64,000 nucleotides of DNA from Alphaproteobacteria bacterium. GTDB taxonomy: Bacteria > Pseudomonadota > Alphaproteobacteria > Caulobacterales > Aquidulcibacteraceae. Numbering within the stretch: the stretch's first letter is position 1; every line of letters begins with the position of its first letter. The position numbers were made by a program, and so were the translations under genes. Positions 55,277 to 63,450 of this stretch are shown here, one piece after another. The notes below the pieces were generated by a model that was given only the letters and a program-made list of their open reading frames with translations, did no database searches and had not been told where the DNA came from. The stretch lies in the NCBI GenBank assembly GCA_016124655.1, contig WGNI01000001.1:496001-560000 (forward strand), in the 5' to 3' direction.

Positions 55277-55966
55277 ATGGGGGCGGAAGGCATGTCTTTG
55301 CAGGGCGCGGTCGTGGCGTTCGATCTCGACGGCACGCTGGTGGACACCGCGCCTGACCTGGTGCGCGCACTCAACCACACGCTCGATCTGGAGGGCCTGC
55401 CGCACGCCAGTCTCGCGCAGGCGAGACAGTTTGTCGGACAAGGCGCGCGCAAACTCATCGAGCGCGCCAGCGCCGCCAGCGGCGTAGACTTCGATGCGCC
55501 GAAGCTCGATGCGCTCACCGACGCCTTCATTGCGTTCTATCGCCAGGCGATCGCGCAAGACAGCACGCCGTTTCCCGGCTGTCTCGACGCGCTCGATGCG
55601 CTTGAGGCCGCGGGCGCTGGGTTGTGCGTGTGCACCAATAAGCGCACCGATCTTTCGGAAGCCTTGCTCGATGCGCTGGGCATGCGGCAGCGCTTTCGCG
55701 CGATTGTCGGCGCCGACAGCGTCGCAAACAAGAAGCCGCATCCAGAGCATGTGCTCACCGCAATCGCGCGCGCGGGCGGGCTTGCGCATCGGGCTGTGAT
55801 GGTGGGGGATTCGTCGGCGGACGTGCGGGCTGCGCAAGCCGCCAACGTGAAGTGCATTGTGGTTTCGTTCGGCTACCACGACGCTGCGCCTCATTCCTTG
55901 GGCGCAGACATCGTGGCCGATCATTTCAACGCCATCCCGCGCAGCGTCGCTGCGCTCCTGGCATGA
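55277..55966 (+). CDS. gph: Phosphoglycolate phosphatase-like HAD hydrolase
   Basis: About 229 residues with HAD motif I FDLDGTLVDTAPDL, motif II CTNKRTDLS, the Lys in NKKPHPEHV and motif IV VGDSSADVRAA. It removes phosphate from 2-phosphoglycolate or a related substrate. The ATG at 55277 follows GGAAGG by about 8 bases; the ATG at 55292 lacks proper spacing. It ends 3 bases from the convergent small gene. Confidence 0.9.
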   Translation: MGAEGMSLQGAVVAFDLDGTLVDTAPDLVRALNHTLDLEGLPHASLAQARQFVGQGARKLIERASAASGVDFDAPKLDALTDAFIAFYRQAIAQDSTPFPGCLDALDALEAAGAGLCVCTNKRTDLSEALLDALGMRQRFRAIVGADSVANKKPHPEHVLTAIARAGGLAHRAVMVGDSSADVRAAQAANVKCIVVSFGYHDAAPHSLGADIVADHFNAIPRSVAALLA

Positions 55967-55969
55967 CGC

Positions 55970-56194
55970 TTATGCGTCCTGCAGCGACTTCGCAGACGTC
56001 GTTTCGCCGCCTGCGCGGGTCGGCAAACCATTGACCATGTCGCTGCGCACATCCGTGCGCGCGGACCGCATGGCTGCGACGAAACCCGCATCGACCAGCT
56101 TCACGTCGACATTGTAGCCGCGCTCGCGCCAATATTCCTCAATCTTCAATTTGAGGCGGCGTGCGCCGTCGGCATTGCACCAATCGTGCTCCAT
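55970..56194 (-). CDS. Small conserved-looking protein, function unknown
   Basis: A 74-residue soluble protein from ATG 56194, preceded by GGAGAAGGA about 6 bases upstream. The N-terminal part (EHDWCNADGARRLKLKI, then EEYWRERG) is basic/aromatic and the middle has FVAAMRSARTDVRSDMVNGLP, which looks like a compact DNA- or RNA-associated domain, but no family is confirmed here. An in-frame start at 56296 is less likely because the good ribosome-binding site precedes 56194. Confidence 0.75.
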   Translation of the reverse strand: MEHDWCNADGARRLKLKIEEYWRERGYNVDVKLVDAGFVAAMRSARTDVRSDMVNGLPTRAGGETTSAKSLQDA

Positions 56195-56609
56195 TCGATC
56201 CTTCTCCGAGCCGGCCCACGGGCTCAACGGGGCCAGGCTGTGTTGACGGTTTGCATCTGCGCAAACACGCGTGACATCCCTCGACAGGTGCATCACGCCA
56301 TTGTCCCTACGCGCCAGAGGAGGCGGCGATATGGCGATGTTGCGTCAGCTTGTCTACGTCGTTCGACGAAAACTGGACCGGCGCGAGGAGCACAACGCGG
56401 CGACGCGACGATCGGCGCCATGAAGCTTTCTCCATGCGCCGGTTGGACCGCATTCGCTAAACACGTTCAACGAAATGTCTTTTTCCGGCGCGCGATCCCG
56501 CGCGCGTCGTCGCGATGCGCCGGAAACGCGAATGCCGGCGGATTGACGCAGGCGCAAAAGCGACCGGGCTCTGCGAATCCGCATGCCTCAATCGCCGCCG
56601 CCTGCGGGC
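56195..56609. other. Intergenic region with only the short ORF
   Basis: Apart from the 30-codon ORF, no gene is supported between the small conserved gene and tRNA-Val. The longer plus-strand frame through 56186-56653 runs into the tRNA and shows no protein-like features. Short GC-rich palindromes around 56486-56530 (CCGGCGCGCGATCC... CGCCGG) may be hairpins. Confidence 0.5.
56331..56423 (+). CDS. Short ORF of 30 codons with a strong ribosome-binding site
   Basis: AGAGGAGG (56316-56323) lies 7 bases before the ATG, one of the best ribosome-binding sites in the window. The 30-residue product begins MAMLRQLVYVVRRKL and is basic (many Arg), without an obvious TM helix; the hydrophobic/basic pattern MLRQLVYVVRR suggests an amphipathic helix. 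A TTGACG at 56243-56248 could be a -35 element, but no -10 is clear. Whether it is translated is unknown. Confidence 0.45.
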   Translation: MAMLRQLVYVVRRKLDRREEHNAATRRSAP

Positions 56610-56684
56610 TGGTGGGCGCGACAGGGATCGAACCTGTGACCCCCTCGGTGTGAACGAGGTGCTCTCCCGCTGAGCTACGCGCCC
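56610..56684 (-). tRNA. tRNA-Val(CAC)
   Basis: The minus strand folds into a complete cloverleaf: acceptor GGGCGCG/CGCGCCC, D arm with AGCGGGAGAGC, anticodon stem CCTCG/CGAGG with loop TTCACAC (anticodon CAC), T arm with GGTTCGATCC, discriminator A and encoded CCA (56610-56612). Length is 75 nt. It reads GTG codons. Confidence 0.97.
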
Positions 56685-56825
56685 CTCGACGGGGAGACGG
56701 TGCTTAGGGGCGCGGGCCAGGGCGCGTCAAGGACGCATCGCCGCGCGGCGCGCGCGTTGCTTGACGATGGCGCAAGGATGGGCGCAAAAGACGCCTTCCT
56801 GCGAACGATTTGCAACTGGAGCGCC

Positions 56826-57872
56826 ATGTCCGGCCTGTCCCGCCGCCTTCTCATCGCCGCTGCGTGCGCGGCGCTCGCCGCGTCCTGCGCGCCTCAAGCC
56901 GCGGAGGAGAGCGCCGCCTTCGTCAATGTCTACAGCGCGCGCCACTATGATGCGGACCGCGCGGTCTATGATGCGTTCACGCGGTCAACCGGCATTGAGG
57001 TGCGCGTGCTGCCGGCGCCGCCAGACCAATTGATCGAGCGGATGCGCGTTGAGGGCGATCAGACCGAAGCCGATCTCATCGTCACTGCCGACGCCGGCAA
57101 TCTCTGGCGCATGCAGGAGGCCGGCTTGCTGCAGCGCGTGACCACGCCTGCGCTGGAGGCGGCCGTGCCGGACCGGCTCAAAGACGACCAACGGCTGTGG
57201 TGGGCGTTCACGCGCCGCGCCCGCGTCATCGCCTATGCGAAGGGCGCCGTGCTGCCTCAGGACGTCGCCAGCTTCGACGCGCTGGCGCTGCCGCGCTTCC
57301 GCGGGCAGGTGTGCGCGCGCTCGTCCACCAATATGTACAATCTCTCCATGCTGGCGTCGCGCATCGAACGCCAAGGCGCGGACGCCGCACGCGCCTGGGC
57401 GCAGGGCGTGCGCGCCAATCTCGCGCGCGACCCGCAGGGCGGCGACATGGATCAGCTGCGCGCGATCGCGGCCGGGGAATGTCAGGTCGCGATCACCAAC
57501 CATTATTATTATCTGCGGCTGGCGCAGTCGGAGGATCCGGCCGAACGCGCCGTGGCGGACCGCATCGCGCTCGCTTTTCCCGATCAGGGCGAGGGCCAGG
57601 CGGGCGCGCACGTCAACATTTCCGGCGCGGGCGTGACCGCGCATGCGCAGCGGCGCGACAATGCGGTGCGTCTGTTGGAGTTTCTTGTTTCACCGGAGGC
57701 GCAAGAGATTTTCGCCGCCGACAATTCCGAATTCCCGATCAGCGACGCCACGCCGCTGACGCCCGCGTTGCAGGCGCTTGGGACGTTCCGGGAAGAGGCC
57801 GTGCCGATCTCCGCGCTGGGCCGGCATCAGGTCGAAGCGGCGCGCATCTATGAAGAGGTCGGATGGCGGTAA
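56826..57872 (+). CDS. Ferric-iron-type ABC transporter substrate-binding lipoprotein (FbpA/FutA-like)
   Basis: The 348-residue protein has a signal with lipobox LAASC, then VNVYSARHYDADRAVYDAF, the N-terminal lobe pattern of the iron(III)-binding proteins. NHYYYLRLAQ includes the consecutive tyrosines that bind Fe3+ in the family. It lies 141 bases after tRNA-Val with its own probable promoter. Family assignment is clear; iron is the expected ligand. Confidence 0.9.
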   Translation: MSGLSRRLLIAAACAALAASCAPQAAEESAAFVNVYSARHYDADRAVYDAFTRSTGIEVRVLPAPPDQLIERMRVEGDQTEADLIVTADAGNLWRMQEAGLLQRVTTPALEAAVPDRLKDDQRLWWAFTRRARVIAYAKGAVLPQDVASFDALALPRFRGQVCARSSTNMYNLSMLASRIERQGADAARAWAQGVRANLARDPQGGDMDQLRAIAAGECQVAITNHYYYLRLAQSEDPAERAVADRIALAFPDQGEGQAGAHVNISGAGVTAHAQRRDNAVRLLEFLVSPEAQEIFAADNSEFPISDATPLTPALQALGTFREEAVPISALGRHQVEAARIYEEVGWR

Positions 57873-59470
57873 CCGCGACCGCCGAGCGCCAGGCGCGCTT
57901 ACCCGCCTCGCCCGCGGCGGCGCGGCGCCTGCCGGGTTTTGCGATCGCTGCGGGACTGGCGGCGCTGGCGTGCGCGGGGCCGGCGCTGGCTGTGCTAGCC
58001 ATGAGCGTGACGACGGCGCCCGCGCTGGACGCCGCGTCGCTGCGGCTGATGCGTGACGCAATCTCTGGAACCTTGCTGTTGCTTGCGCTCGGCGGCGGCG
58101 GCGCGGTGGTGATCGGGGTGGGCGCCGCAGCGCTGGTCAGCGCGTTTTCATTTCCTGGGCGCGGCATTCTATCCTGGGCGCTGGCTGCGCCGCTGGCTGC
58201 GCCGATTTATGTGCTGGCGTACGGCTATTCCGCGCTGACCTGGGCGGGCGGGCCGATCCCCCTGCCCGTGCGCGGGCTGACCGGGGCTGCATTCATCTAT
58301 GCGCTGGCCTGCTATCCTTATGTCTATCTCGCCGCGCGCGCGGCGTTCGCGACGCAATCCTCCTGCGCGTTGGAGGCCGCGCGCACGCTCGGCGCTTCGC
58401 CCTGGCGCGCGGTGCTGCGCGCGGGCCTTCCCGCCGCCTATCCCGGCATCATCGCGGGCGCTGCGCTGGCCGGCATGGAGATCGCGGCCGATTACGGCGC
58501 GGCGCAACATTTCGGCGTGACGACAATCACCACCGCGATTTTCCGCGCGCGCTTTTCACAGGACGCGCCGCACTTGGCGCTGCACCTGGCGTCCGTGCTG
58601 CTGATCGCCGCATTCGTCTTGTTGTGGGTGGAGCGCATGGCGCGCGGGCGGCGCGGTTATGCCGGGGGCTCGGCGCGCTGGCGGCCCTTGGCGCTGCACG
58701 CCCCGCCTCCGGCTGCGGCGTGGGCGATGACGGCGGCGTGCTGCGCGATCGTGGCGCTCGGCGCGATCTTGCCGCTGGGATGGCTGGCGCGTCTTGTGAG
58801 CTTGCGTCCGTTGGATGATTTCGCCGCGCTGGCGGCGCCGGTGTGGAATTCCTTGACGCTTGCAAGCCTGGGCGCTGCTGCGACGCTGGGCTTTGCGGCG
58901 ATCGCAGCCGCATCCGCGCGCACGCGCAGCACGCTGGGCCGCGCGGCGTTTCTTGCGTCAGGCGCAGGGTACGCGGCGCCTGGCGTGGTGATCGCGCTTG
59001 GCGCCATGAGCGTCTATGCGCTGGCGCGCGGCGCGGGCCTCGTCGGGGGCTTGGGCGCCGGTTTGAGTTTTGCGCTGCTGGTGTGGACGTATGCGGCGCG
59101 CTTCACAGCCGCCGGCGCGCAGCCGATTGAATCGGGTCTGGTGCGGGTGACGAAAAATATCGCCGGCGCTGCGCGCACGCTGGGCGCTGATCCGCTCAAC
59201 CGGTTCTGGCGCGTGGATCTGCCGATTGCGGCGCCGAGCGCTGCGGCCGGCGCGCTGATTGTGTTTGTCGAAATTCTGAAGGAATTGCCGGCGACCTTGA
59301 TCCTGAGGCCGGCGAATTTCGACACGCTGGCGATCCGCGCCTACGCCTACGCGTCCGACGAGCGGCTGACGCAGGCGGCTGCGCCCGCGCTGATCCTGAC
59401 GCTGGCCGGGCTGATCCCGATTTTTCTCTTCACACGCAATATTCTGCGTCTGCGCGCCGGCGCTGCATGA
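57863..59470 (+). CDS. Ferric-iron-type ABC transporter permease (FbpB-like)
   Basis: The 535-residue protein has two homologous halves of about six TM helices. Each half carries an EAA-type loop: ALEAARTLGASPWRAVLRAGLP (first half) and GAARTLGADPLNRFWRVDLP (second half). This fused permease form is typical of FbpB/SfuB. It overlaps the binding-protein gene by ten bases and the ATPase by four. Confidence 0.92.
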   Translation: MAVTATAERQARLPASPAAARRLPGFAIAAGLAALACAGPALAVLAMSVTTAPALDAASLRLMRDAISGTLLLLALGGGGAVVIGVGAAALVSAFSFPGRGILSWALAAPLAAPIYVLAYGYSALTWAGGPIPLPVRGLTGAAFIYALACYPYVYLAARAAFATQSSCALEAARTLGASPWRAVLRAGLPAAYPGIIAGAALAGMEIAADYGAAQHFGVTTITTAIFRARFSQDAPHLALHLASVLLIAAFVLLWVERMARGRRGYAGGSARWRPLALHAPPPAAAWAMTAACCAIVALGAILPLGWLARLVSLRPLDDFAALAAPVWNSLTLASLGAAATLGFAAIAAASARTRSTLGRAAFLASGAGYAAPGVVIALGAMSVYALARGAGLVGGLGAGLSFALLVWTYAARFTAAGAQPIESGLVRVTKNIAGAARTLGADPLNRFWRVDLPIAAPSAAAGALIVFVEILKELPATLILRPANFDTLAIRAYAYASDERLTQAAAPALILTLAGLIPIFLFTRNILRLRAGAA

Positions 59471-60486
59471 CCGCGGCGGCCGTTTCGATCGTCAATGCGC
59501 GGCGCGCATTCGACGGCGCAGCCGCCGTCGACGGCGTTTCGCTGACCGCGCCCGCGGGGCAAGTGCTGGCGCTTTTGGGGCCGTCGGGCTCCGGAAAAAG
59601 CACGCTTTTGCGCCTTATCGCAGGGCTGGAGCCGCTCGATGACGGGGAAATCCGCATCGCGGGAGAGCTTGTCTCGGCGCGCAACCATCTGATCGCGCCG
59701 GAGCGGCGGCGCGTCGGCGTGGTGTTTCAGGATTATGCGCTGTTTCCCCATCTCAACGCGGCGGAGAATGTCGCGTTCGGGCTGACGCATCTGCCCAAGG
59801 ACGACCGCCGGTCCGCAGCGCTTGCGTGGCTCGACCGCGTGGCGCTGGAGCGGCGCGCGCACGCTTATCCGCATGAAATGTCGGGTGGAGAACAACAGCG
59901 CGTCGCGTTGGCGCGGGCGCTTGCGCCGCAGCCGCGCGCGGTGCTGCTGGATGAGCCGTTTTCGGGCCTTGATGCGCAGCTGCGCGCCAATTTGCGCGAT
60001 CTGACCTTGAGCGCGATCCGGGAAGCGGACGCCACCGCGATCTTCGTCACCCACGACGCCGATGAAGCGCTTTATGTCGCTGACCGTCTCGCGGTGCTGA
60101 ATGCAGGCCGCGTGCTGCAGGAAGATGCGCCGCGCGCAGTGTACGACCGCCCCGCCTCGCCGGAGGCCGCCGCCGCGCTCGGGCCGGTCAATGTCGCGCA
60201 GGCCGACGTGGTTGGCGGCGTCGCACAGACGCCTTTTGGAGGCGTTCCTGCGCCAAGCCTGAGCGGACCAGTGCGCGTGGCGGTGCGGGCGGAAGCGGTG
60301 ACGCTCGTTCCTGGCGATGCGGCCCGCGTCATCGACCGGCGCCCACAAGGGCCGCACGATCTGGTGCGGCTTGAGGCTGGCGGGATGGTGTGGTCAGCGC
60401 GCGCGCCGCGACACAGCGCGATCATTGTTGGGGAAAAGGTGGGGATCGCGATTGATCCCACCGGCGCGTTCGCGTTCCCTGCTTAA
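59467..60486 (+). CDS. Ferric-iron-type ABC transporter ATPase (FbpC-like)
   Basis: The 339-residue ATPase has Walker A GPSGSGKST, signature MSGGEQQRVALARAL, Walker B AVLLDEPFSGLD and a C-terminal regulatory domain of about 100 residues. It completes the three-gene importer. It ends 3 bases before the stop of the convergent thioesterase. Iron-dependent control would be expected, but no Fur box was identified. Confidence 0.92.
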   Translation: MTAAAVSIVNARRAFDGAAAVDGVSLTAPAGQVLALLGPSGSGKSTLLRLIAGLEPLDDGEIRIAGELVSARNHLIAPERRRVGVVFQDYALFPHLNAAENVAFGLTHLPKDDRRSAALAWLDRVALERRAHAYPHEMSGGEQQRVALARALAPQPRAVLLDEPFSGLDAQLRANLRDLTLSAIREADATAIFVTHDADEALYVADRLAVLNAGRVLQEDAPRAVYDRPASPEAAAALGPVNVAQADVVGGVAQTPFGGVPAPSLSGPVRVAVRAEAVTLVPGDAARVIDRRPQGPHDLVRLEAGGMVWSARAPRHSAIIVGEKVGIAIDPTGAFAFPA

Positions 60487-60489
60487 AGA

Positions 60490-60954
60490 TCAGCGCGGCG
60501 TGATTTTCTTCAGCGTGCCGGAGAAGGACAGAAGCGGCTTGTCGCGCTGGGTCAGAAGCCCGCGAATGAACACGACCGAGCGCGTCTCGCGCAGCACCTC
60601 GCCGCGCGCGATCACCCAGCCGTCGCAATCGCCAGCGGCGATGAATTCGGAATTCATCGTCAGCGTCACGGAGTTGACGCCTTCGCTGAGCTGCGTGTGG
60701 GCGATGGAGAAGAGCGAAAAATCCGCGAAGCTCATCAGGCAGCCGCCGTGCAAAGCGCCGGCGCCGTTCAGGTGGCGCTGGTCGGGCTGGAACGCGGAGA
60801 TAGCGCTGCCGTCGGCCTCGACGCGATAGCAGAACGGGCCGAGCAAGGTCTCATAAGGGTCGGCGCCGCCGCCCCAGGTCGTCCAGCCTTTGAAGGGGCC
60901 ATCCTCCAGCACGATCGGGCGGCCATAGGCCAAGTTTGCGGCGCTCTCACTCAT
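60490..60954 (-). CDS. PaaI-family hotdog thioesterase
   Basis: The 154-residue protein has HGGCLMSFADFSLFSIA, the hotdog helix with the catalytic Asp of the PaaI/YdiI group, after HLNGAGALHGG. It hydrolyses acyl-CoA or aryl-CoA thioesters. A 50-base gap separates it from the divergent acyl-CoA dehydrogenase, so both may serve the same CoA-linked pathway. Confidence 0.9.
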   Translation of the reverse strand: MSESAANLAYGRPIVLEDGPFKGWTTWGGGADPYETLLGPFCYRVEADGSAISAFQPDQRHLNGAGALHGGCLMSFADFSLFSIAHTQLSEGVNSVTLTMNSEFIAAGDCDGWVIARGEVLRETRSVVFIRGLLTQRDKPLLSFSGTLKKITPR

Positions 60955-61004
60955 CGCTAGACTACAAGTCAGAAGACCTTTCGCCGCGCAAGCACGAGGA
61001 CGCC

Positions 61005-62147
61005 ATGGACATCGAAACCCGGGACCAATTGCTGGCGACGATCCGCCGGTTCTGCGCGGAACGGCTGCGCCCCATCGAGGCGGAAGTGTCGGAGAAAGAC
61101 GCGATCCCCGCCGACGTGAACAGGGAGATGGCGGAGCTTGGGCTCTATGGGCTCTCCATTCCGGAAGAGTATGGCGGGCTTGGCCTCTCCATGGAGGAGG
61201 AATGCCTGGTCTGCTTCGAGTTGGGGCGCGTATCGCCGGCGTTCCGCTCCGCGTTCGGCACCAATGTGGGGATCGGCAGCCAGGGGCTCGTGATGTTCGG
61301 CACGCCCGAGCAGAAAGCCAAATGGCTGCCGGGCGTGGCGTCGGGCGAGATCGTGACGAGCTTTGCGCTGACGGAGCCTGAAGCGGGTTCGGATTCCGGC
61401 TCGGTGCGCACGGCGGCTGCGCTGAAAGGCGACCATTACGTTCTGAACGGCGCCAAGCGCTACATCACCAACGCCAATCGCGCGCATCTCTTCACGGTGA
61501 TGGCGCGCACCAATCCGGACGTGAAAGGCGGCTCGGGCGTGTCGGCGTTCCTTGTGCCGCGCGACCTGCCGGGCGTGTCGGTCAGCAAGCCGGAAAAGAA
61601 GATGGGCCAGCAGGGCGCGCACATTTGCGACGTCAATTTCGATGACGTGAAAGTGCCGGTCGAGAACAGGCTCGGCGGCGAAGGCGAAGGCTTCCGCGTG
61701 GCGATGCAGGTGCTCGATCGCGGGCGGCTGCACATTTCAGCGATCTGCTGCGGGGTCGCTGAGCGCCTGATCGCGGATTGCGTCGCCTATTCCGCGGAGC
61801 GCAAACAATTCGGCCAGCCGATCGCGGGCTTCCAAATGATCCAGGCCATGCTGGCCGACAGCCGAACGGAAGCCTATGCGGCGCGATCGATGGTGTTGGA
61901 TGCGGCCAAGCGGCGTGACGGCGGCGAAAACGTCACCATGGAGGCGGCGTGCGCGAAATTGTTCGCGTCAGAAATGGTTGGCCGCGTGGCCGACCGCGCG
62001 GTGCAGATTTTCGGCGGCGCCGGCTACACCGCCGATCACGGCATCGAGCGGCTTTATCGCGATGTGCGGATTTTCCGCATCTATGAAGGCACCAGCGAGA
62101 TCCAGCGCGTGGTGATCTCACGGGAGATGATGAAAAAGGGAACTTGA
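61005..62147 (+). CDS. Acyl-CoA dehydrogenase
   Basis: The 380-residue flavoenzyme has the acyl-CoA dehydrogenase signatures FALTEPEAGSDSGSVRT, and QIFGGAGYTADHGIERLYRD...RIYEGTSEIQR, where the Glu of YEGTSE is the catalytic base. GAGGA lies about 4-8 bases upstream of ATG 61005; the longer frame to 60936 is rejected. The chain-length preference is unknown. Confidence 0.95.
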   Translation: MDIETRDQLLATIRRFCAERLRPIEAEVSEKDAIPADVNREMAELGLYGLSIPEEYGGLGLSMEEECLVCFELGRVSPAFRSAFGTNVGIGSQGLVMFGTPEQKAKWLPGVASGEIVTSFALTEPEAGSDSGSVRTAAALKGDHYVLNGAKRYITNANRAHLFTVMARTNPDVKGGSGVSAFLVPRDLPGVSVSKPEKKMGQQGAHICDVNFDDVKVPVENRLGGEGEGFRVAMQVLDRGRLHISAICCGVAERLIADCVAYSAERKQFGQPIAGFQMIQAMLADSRTEAYAARSMVLDAAKRRDGGENVTMEAACAKLFASEMVGRVADRAVQIFGGAGYTADHGIERLYRDVRIFRIYEGTSEIQRVVISREMMKKGT

Positions 62148-62149
62148 AA

Positions 62150-62181
62150 GCATTGACAGCAATGCATTCATTTTGTTACCT
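62150..62181 (+). promoter_or_regulatory. Promoter and palindrome upstream of the second toxin-antitoxin pair
   Basis: TTGACA (62153-62158) and TTACCT (62176-62181) are 17 bases apart, a good sigma-70-type promoter 6 bases ahead of the antitoxin ATG at 62188, so transcription would begin almost at the start codon. GCATT...AATGC (62150-62165) and the palindrome AATGCATT overlap the -35 and could be the antitoxin operator. Confidence 0.55.
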
Positions 62182-62187
62182 TGAGCT

Positions 62188-62523
62188 ATGCCCGTTCTCA
62201 CCATTCGCAATCTGCCGGTCGAAACCCACGCGAAACTCCGCGTCCGTGCGGCTGAGAATGGCCGCAGCGTCGAGGCGGAGGTGCGTGCGATCCTTGAAGA
62301 CGCCGTGAATGGGCGGCGCGCGCAAGGCGGCGGCGTTCGTGATATGGCGCACCAGGGCTTTGACCACGACCAGATCGGCGCGAAAGACGGCCTTCCGCCC
62401 TGGGTGGGCGCGCTCAAGGGCAAGATCAGTTTCGCAGGGACGCAAGAAGACTGGAAAGCGCTCGATCAAGAGATCGAACACATGTTCGAGGACGCTATCG
62501 ACGCCCCGTCGCCAAAAGACTGA
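62188..62523 (+). CDS. FitA-like ribbon-helix-helix antitoxin
   Basis: The 111-residue protein begins PVLTIRNLPVETHAKL and RVRAAENGRSVEAEVRAIL, the RHH DNA-binding fold of FitA antitoxins, followed by an acidic C-terminus (about 75-111) that would neutralise the PIN toxin. The TGA overlaps the toxin start by one base (TGATG). It lies 40 bases behind the acyl-CoA dehydrogenase gene. Confidence 0.9.
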   Translation: MPVLTIRNLPVETHAKLRVRAAENGRSVEAEVRAILEDAVNGRRAQGGGVRDMAHQGFDHDQIGAKDGLPPWVGALKGKISFAGTQEDWKALDQEIEHMFEDAIDAPSPKD

Positions 62524-62915
62524 TGCGCATCCTGCTCGACACGATGGTCGTCATCGGCGCGTTTGGCGAAGCTGCGCAGATAGACGGCGCGATCAGCACA
62601 GTGCTGCGCAAGATCGGAACACGCGCCAGCGCGGTCGTCAGCGCGGCAAGCCTTTGGGAAATCGCGATCAAGAAAAGCAAGGGAGGGCTCACGGCGCCGG
62701 ACAATCTCCCGGAGCTGCTCGGCCAGATCGCGCAAGTTGACATCCTGGATATCGGCGTCGCGCACGTTTGGCGAACGCTGTCCCTGCCGCGTTTCGCTCA
62801 CCACAAGGACCCGTTTGATCGCTTGCTCGTCGCGCAGGCTCTTGAGGAGAATTTGACGATCGCGACAACCGATGACGCGCTGGCGCTTTATGGCGCGAAA
62901 CTGTTACGGCCTTGA
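62523..62915 (+). CDS. PIN-domain toxin, FitB/VapC type
   Basis: The 130-residue protein has the acidic PIN residues in MRILLDTMVVIGAF (Asp6), the WEIAIKKSKGGL helix, HHKDPFDRLLVAQA and IATTDDAL. It resembles the COG3744-type PIN family of VapC toxins, different from the VapC at 37808-38230. It overlaps the antitoxin by one base. Confidence 0.9.
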   Translation: MRILLDTMVVIGAFGEAAQIDGAISTVLRKIGTRASAVVSAASLWEIAIKKSKGGLTAPDNLPELLGQIAQVDILDIGVAHVWRTLSLPRFAHHKDPFDRLLVAQALEENLTIATTDDALALYGAKLLRP

Positions 62916-63160
62916 GCGTGGAGGCGGCCATCCTCGCGCTCGCGGCCGCGCGCGGGCCGCAGAAATCCATCTGCCCCTCGGAAGCCGCGCGCGCGATCGC
63001 GCCTGAGGGCTGGCGCAGTCTCATGAGCGAGGCGCGCGCCGCAGCGGTGCGGCTGGCGAAGTCTGGGCGCGTGCATATCTTGCGCAAAGGCAGGCCGGTG
63101 GACCCGGACAGCTTCAAGGGCGTTTACCGCATCAGGATCGTCGATGACGCGGAAGGATGA
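62912..63160 (+). CDS. DUF3253 family protein
   Basis: The 82-residue protein contains CPSEAARAIAPEGWRSLMSEARAAAVRLAKSGRV, the core of DUF3253 proteins, which have a winged-helix-like pattern but no known function. A TTG at 62912 overlaps the toxin stop; a GTG at 62918 is also in frame and may be the true start. Confidence 0.8.
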   Translation: MSVEAAILALAAARGPQKSICPSEAARAIAPEGWRSLMSEARAAAVRLAKSGRVHILRKGRPVDPDSFKGVYRIRIVDDAEG

Positions 63161-63450
63161 GCATGGCGCGCGGGCGTTGGAATTTGGGTCTCCTGGGGGA
63201 AGCCGCCGCGCTCGGCGTTGCGCTTCTGGACAAGCGCACGCCAATGATCGCGCGCCTGCTCGCGCTGGGCGTGATCATCTACCTCTTCAGCCCGATCGAC
63301 ATCGTCACCGATTTCATTCCCGTCCTGGGCTGGATCGACGACGCGATGATCGTGCCGCTGGGCTTATGGATCGCGGGGCGCTTCATTCCCGAGCCGATCA
63401 AGGATGACGCGCGCCGCAAGCTCGCGCGGGAAAAGCCCGAACGCCCTTGA
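63157..63450 (+). CDS. YkvA/DUF1232 family membrane protein
   Basis: The 97-residue protein has the DUF1232 core IIYLFSPIDIVTDFIPVLGWIDD, with two hydrophobic segments and a charged C-terminus. The family is widespread and uncharacterised. The ATG overlaps the stop of the DUF3253 gene. Confidence 0.88.
   Translation: MSMARGRWNLGLLGEAAALGVALLDKRTPMIARLLALGVIIYLFSPIDIVTDFIPVLGWIDDAMIVPLGLWIAGRFIPEPIKDDARRKLAREKPERP

Noticed and set aside
56420-56653. Open frame overlapping the short ORF by ATGA and running into tRNA-Val
   Set aside because: The last codons are tRNA sequence and the composition is not protein-like.
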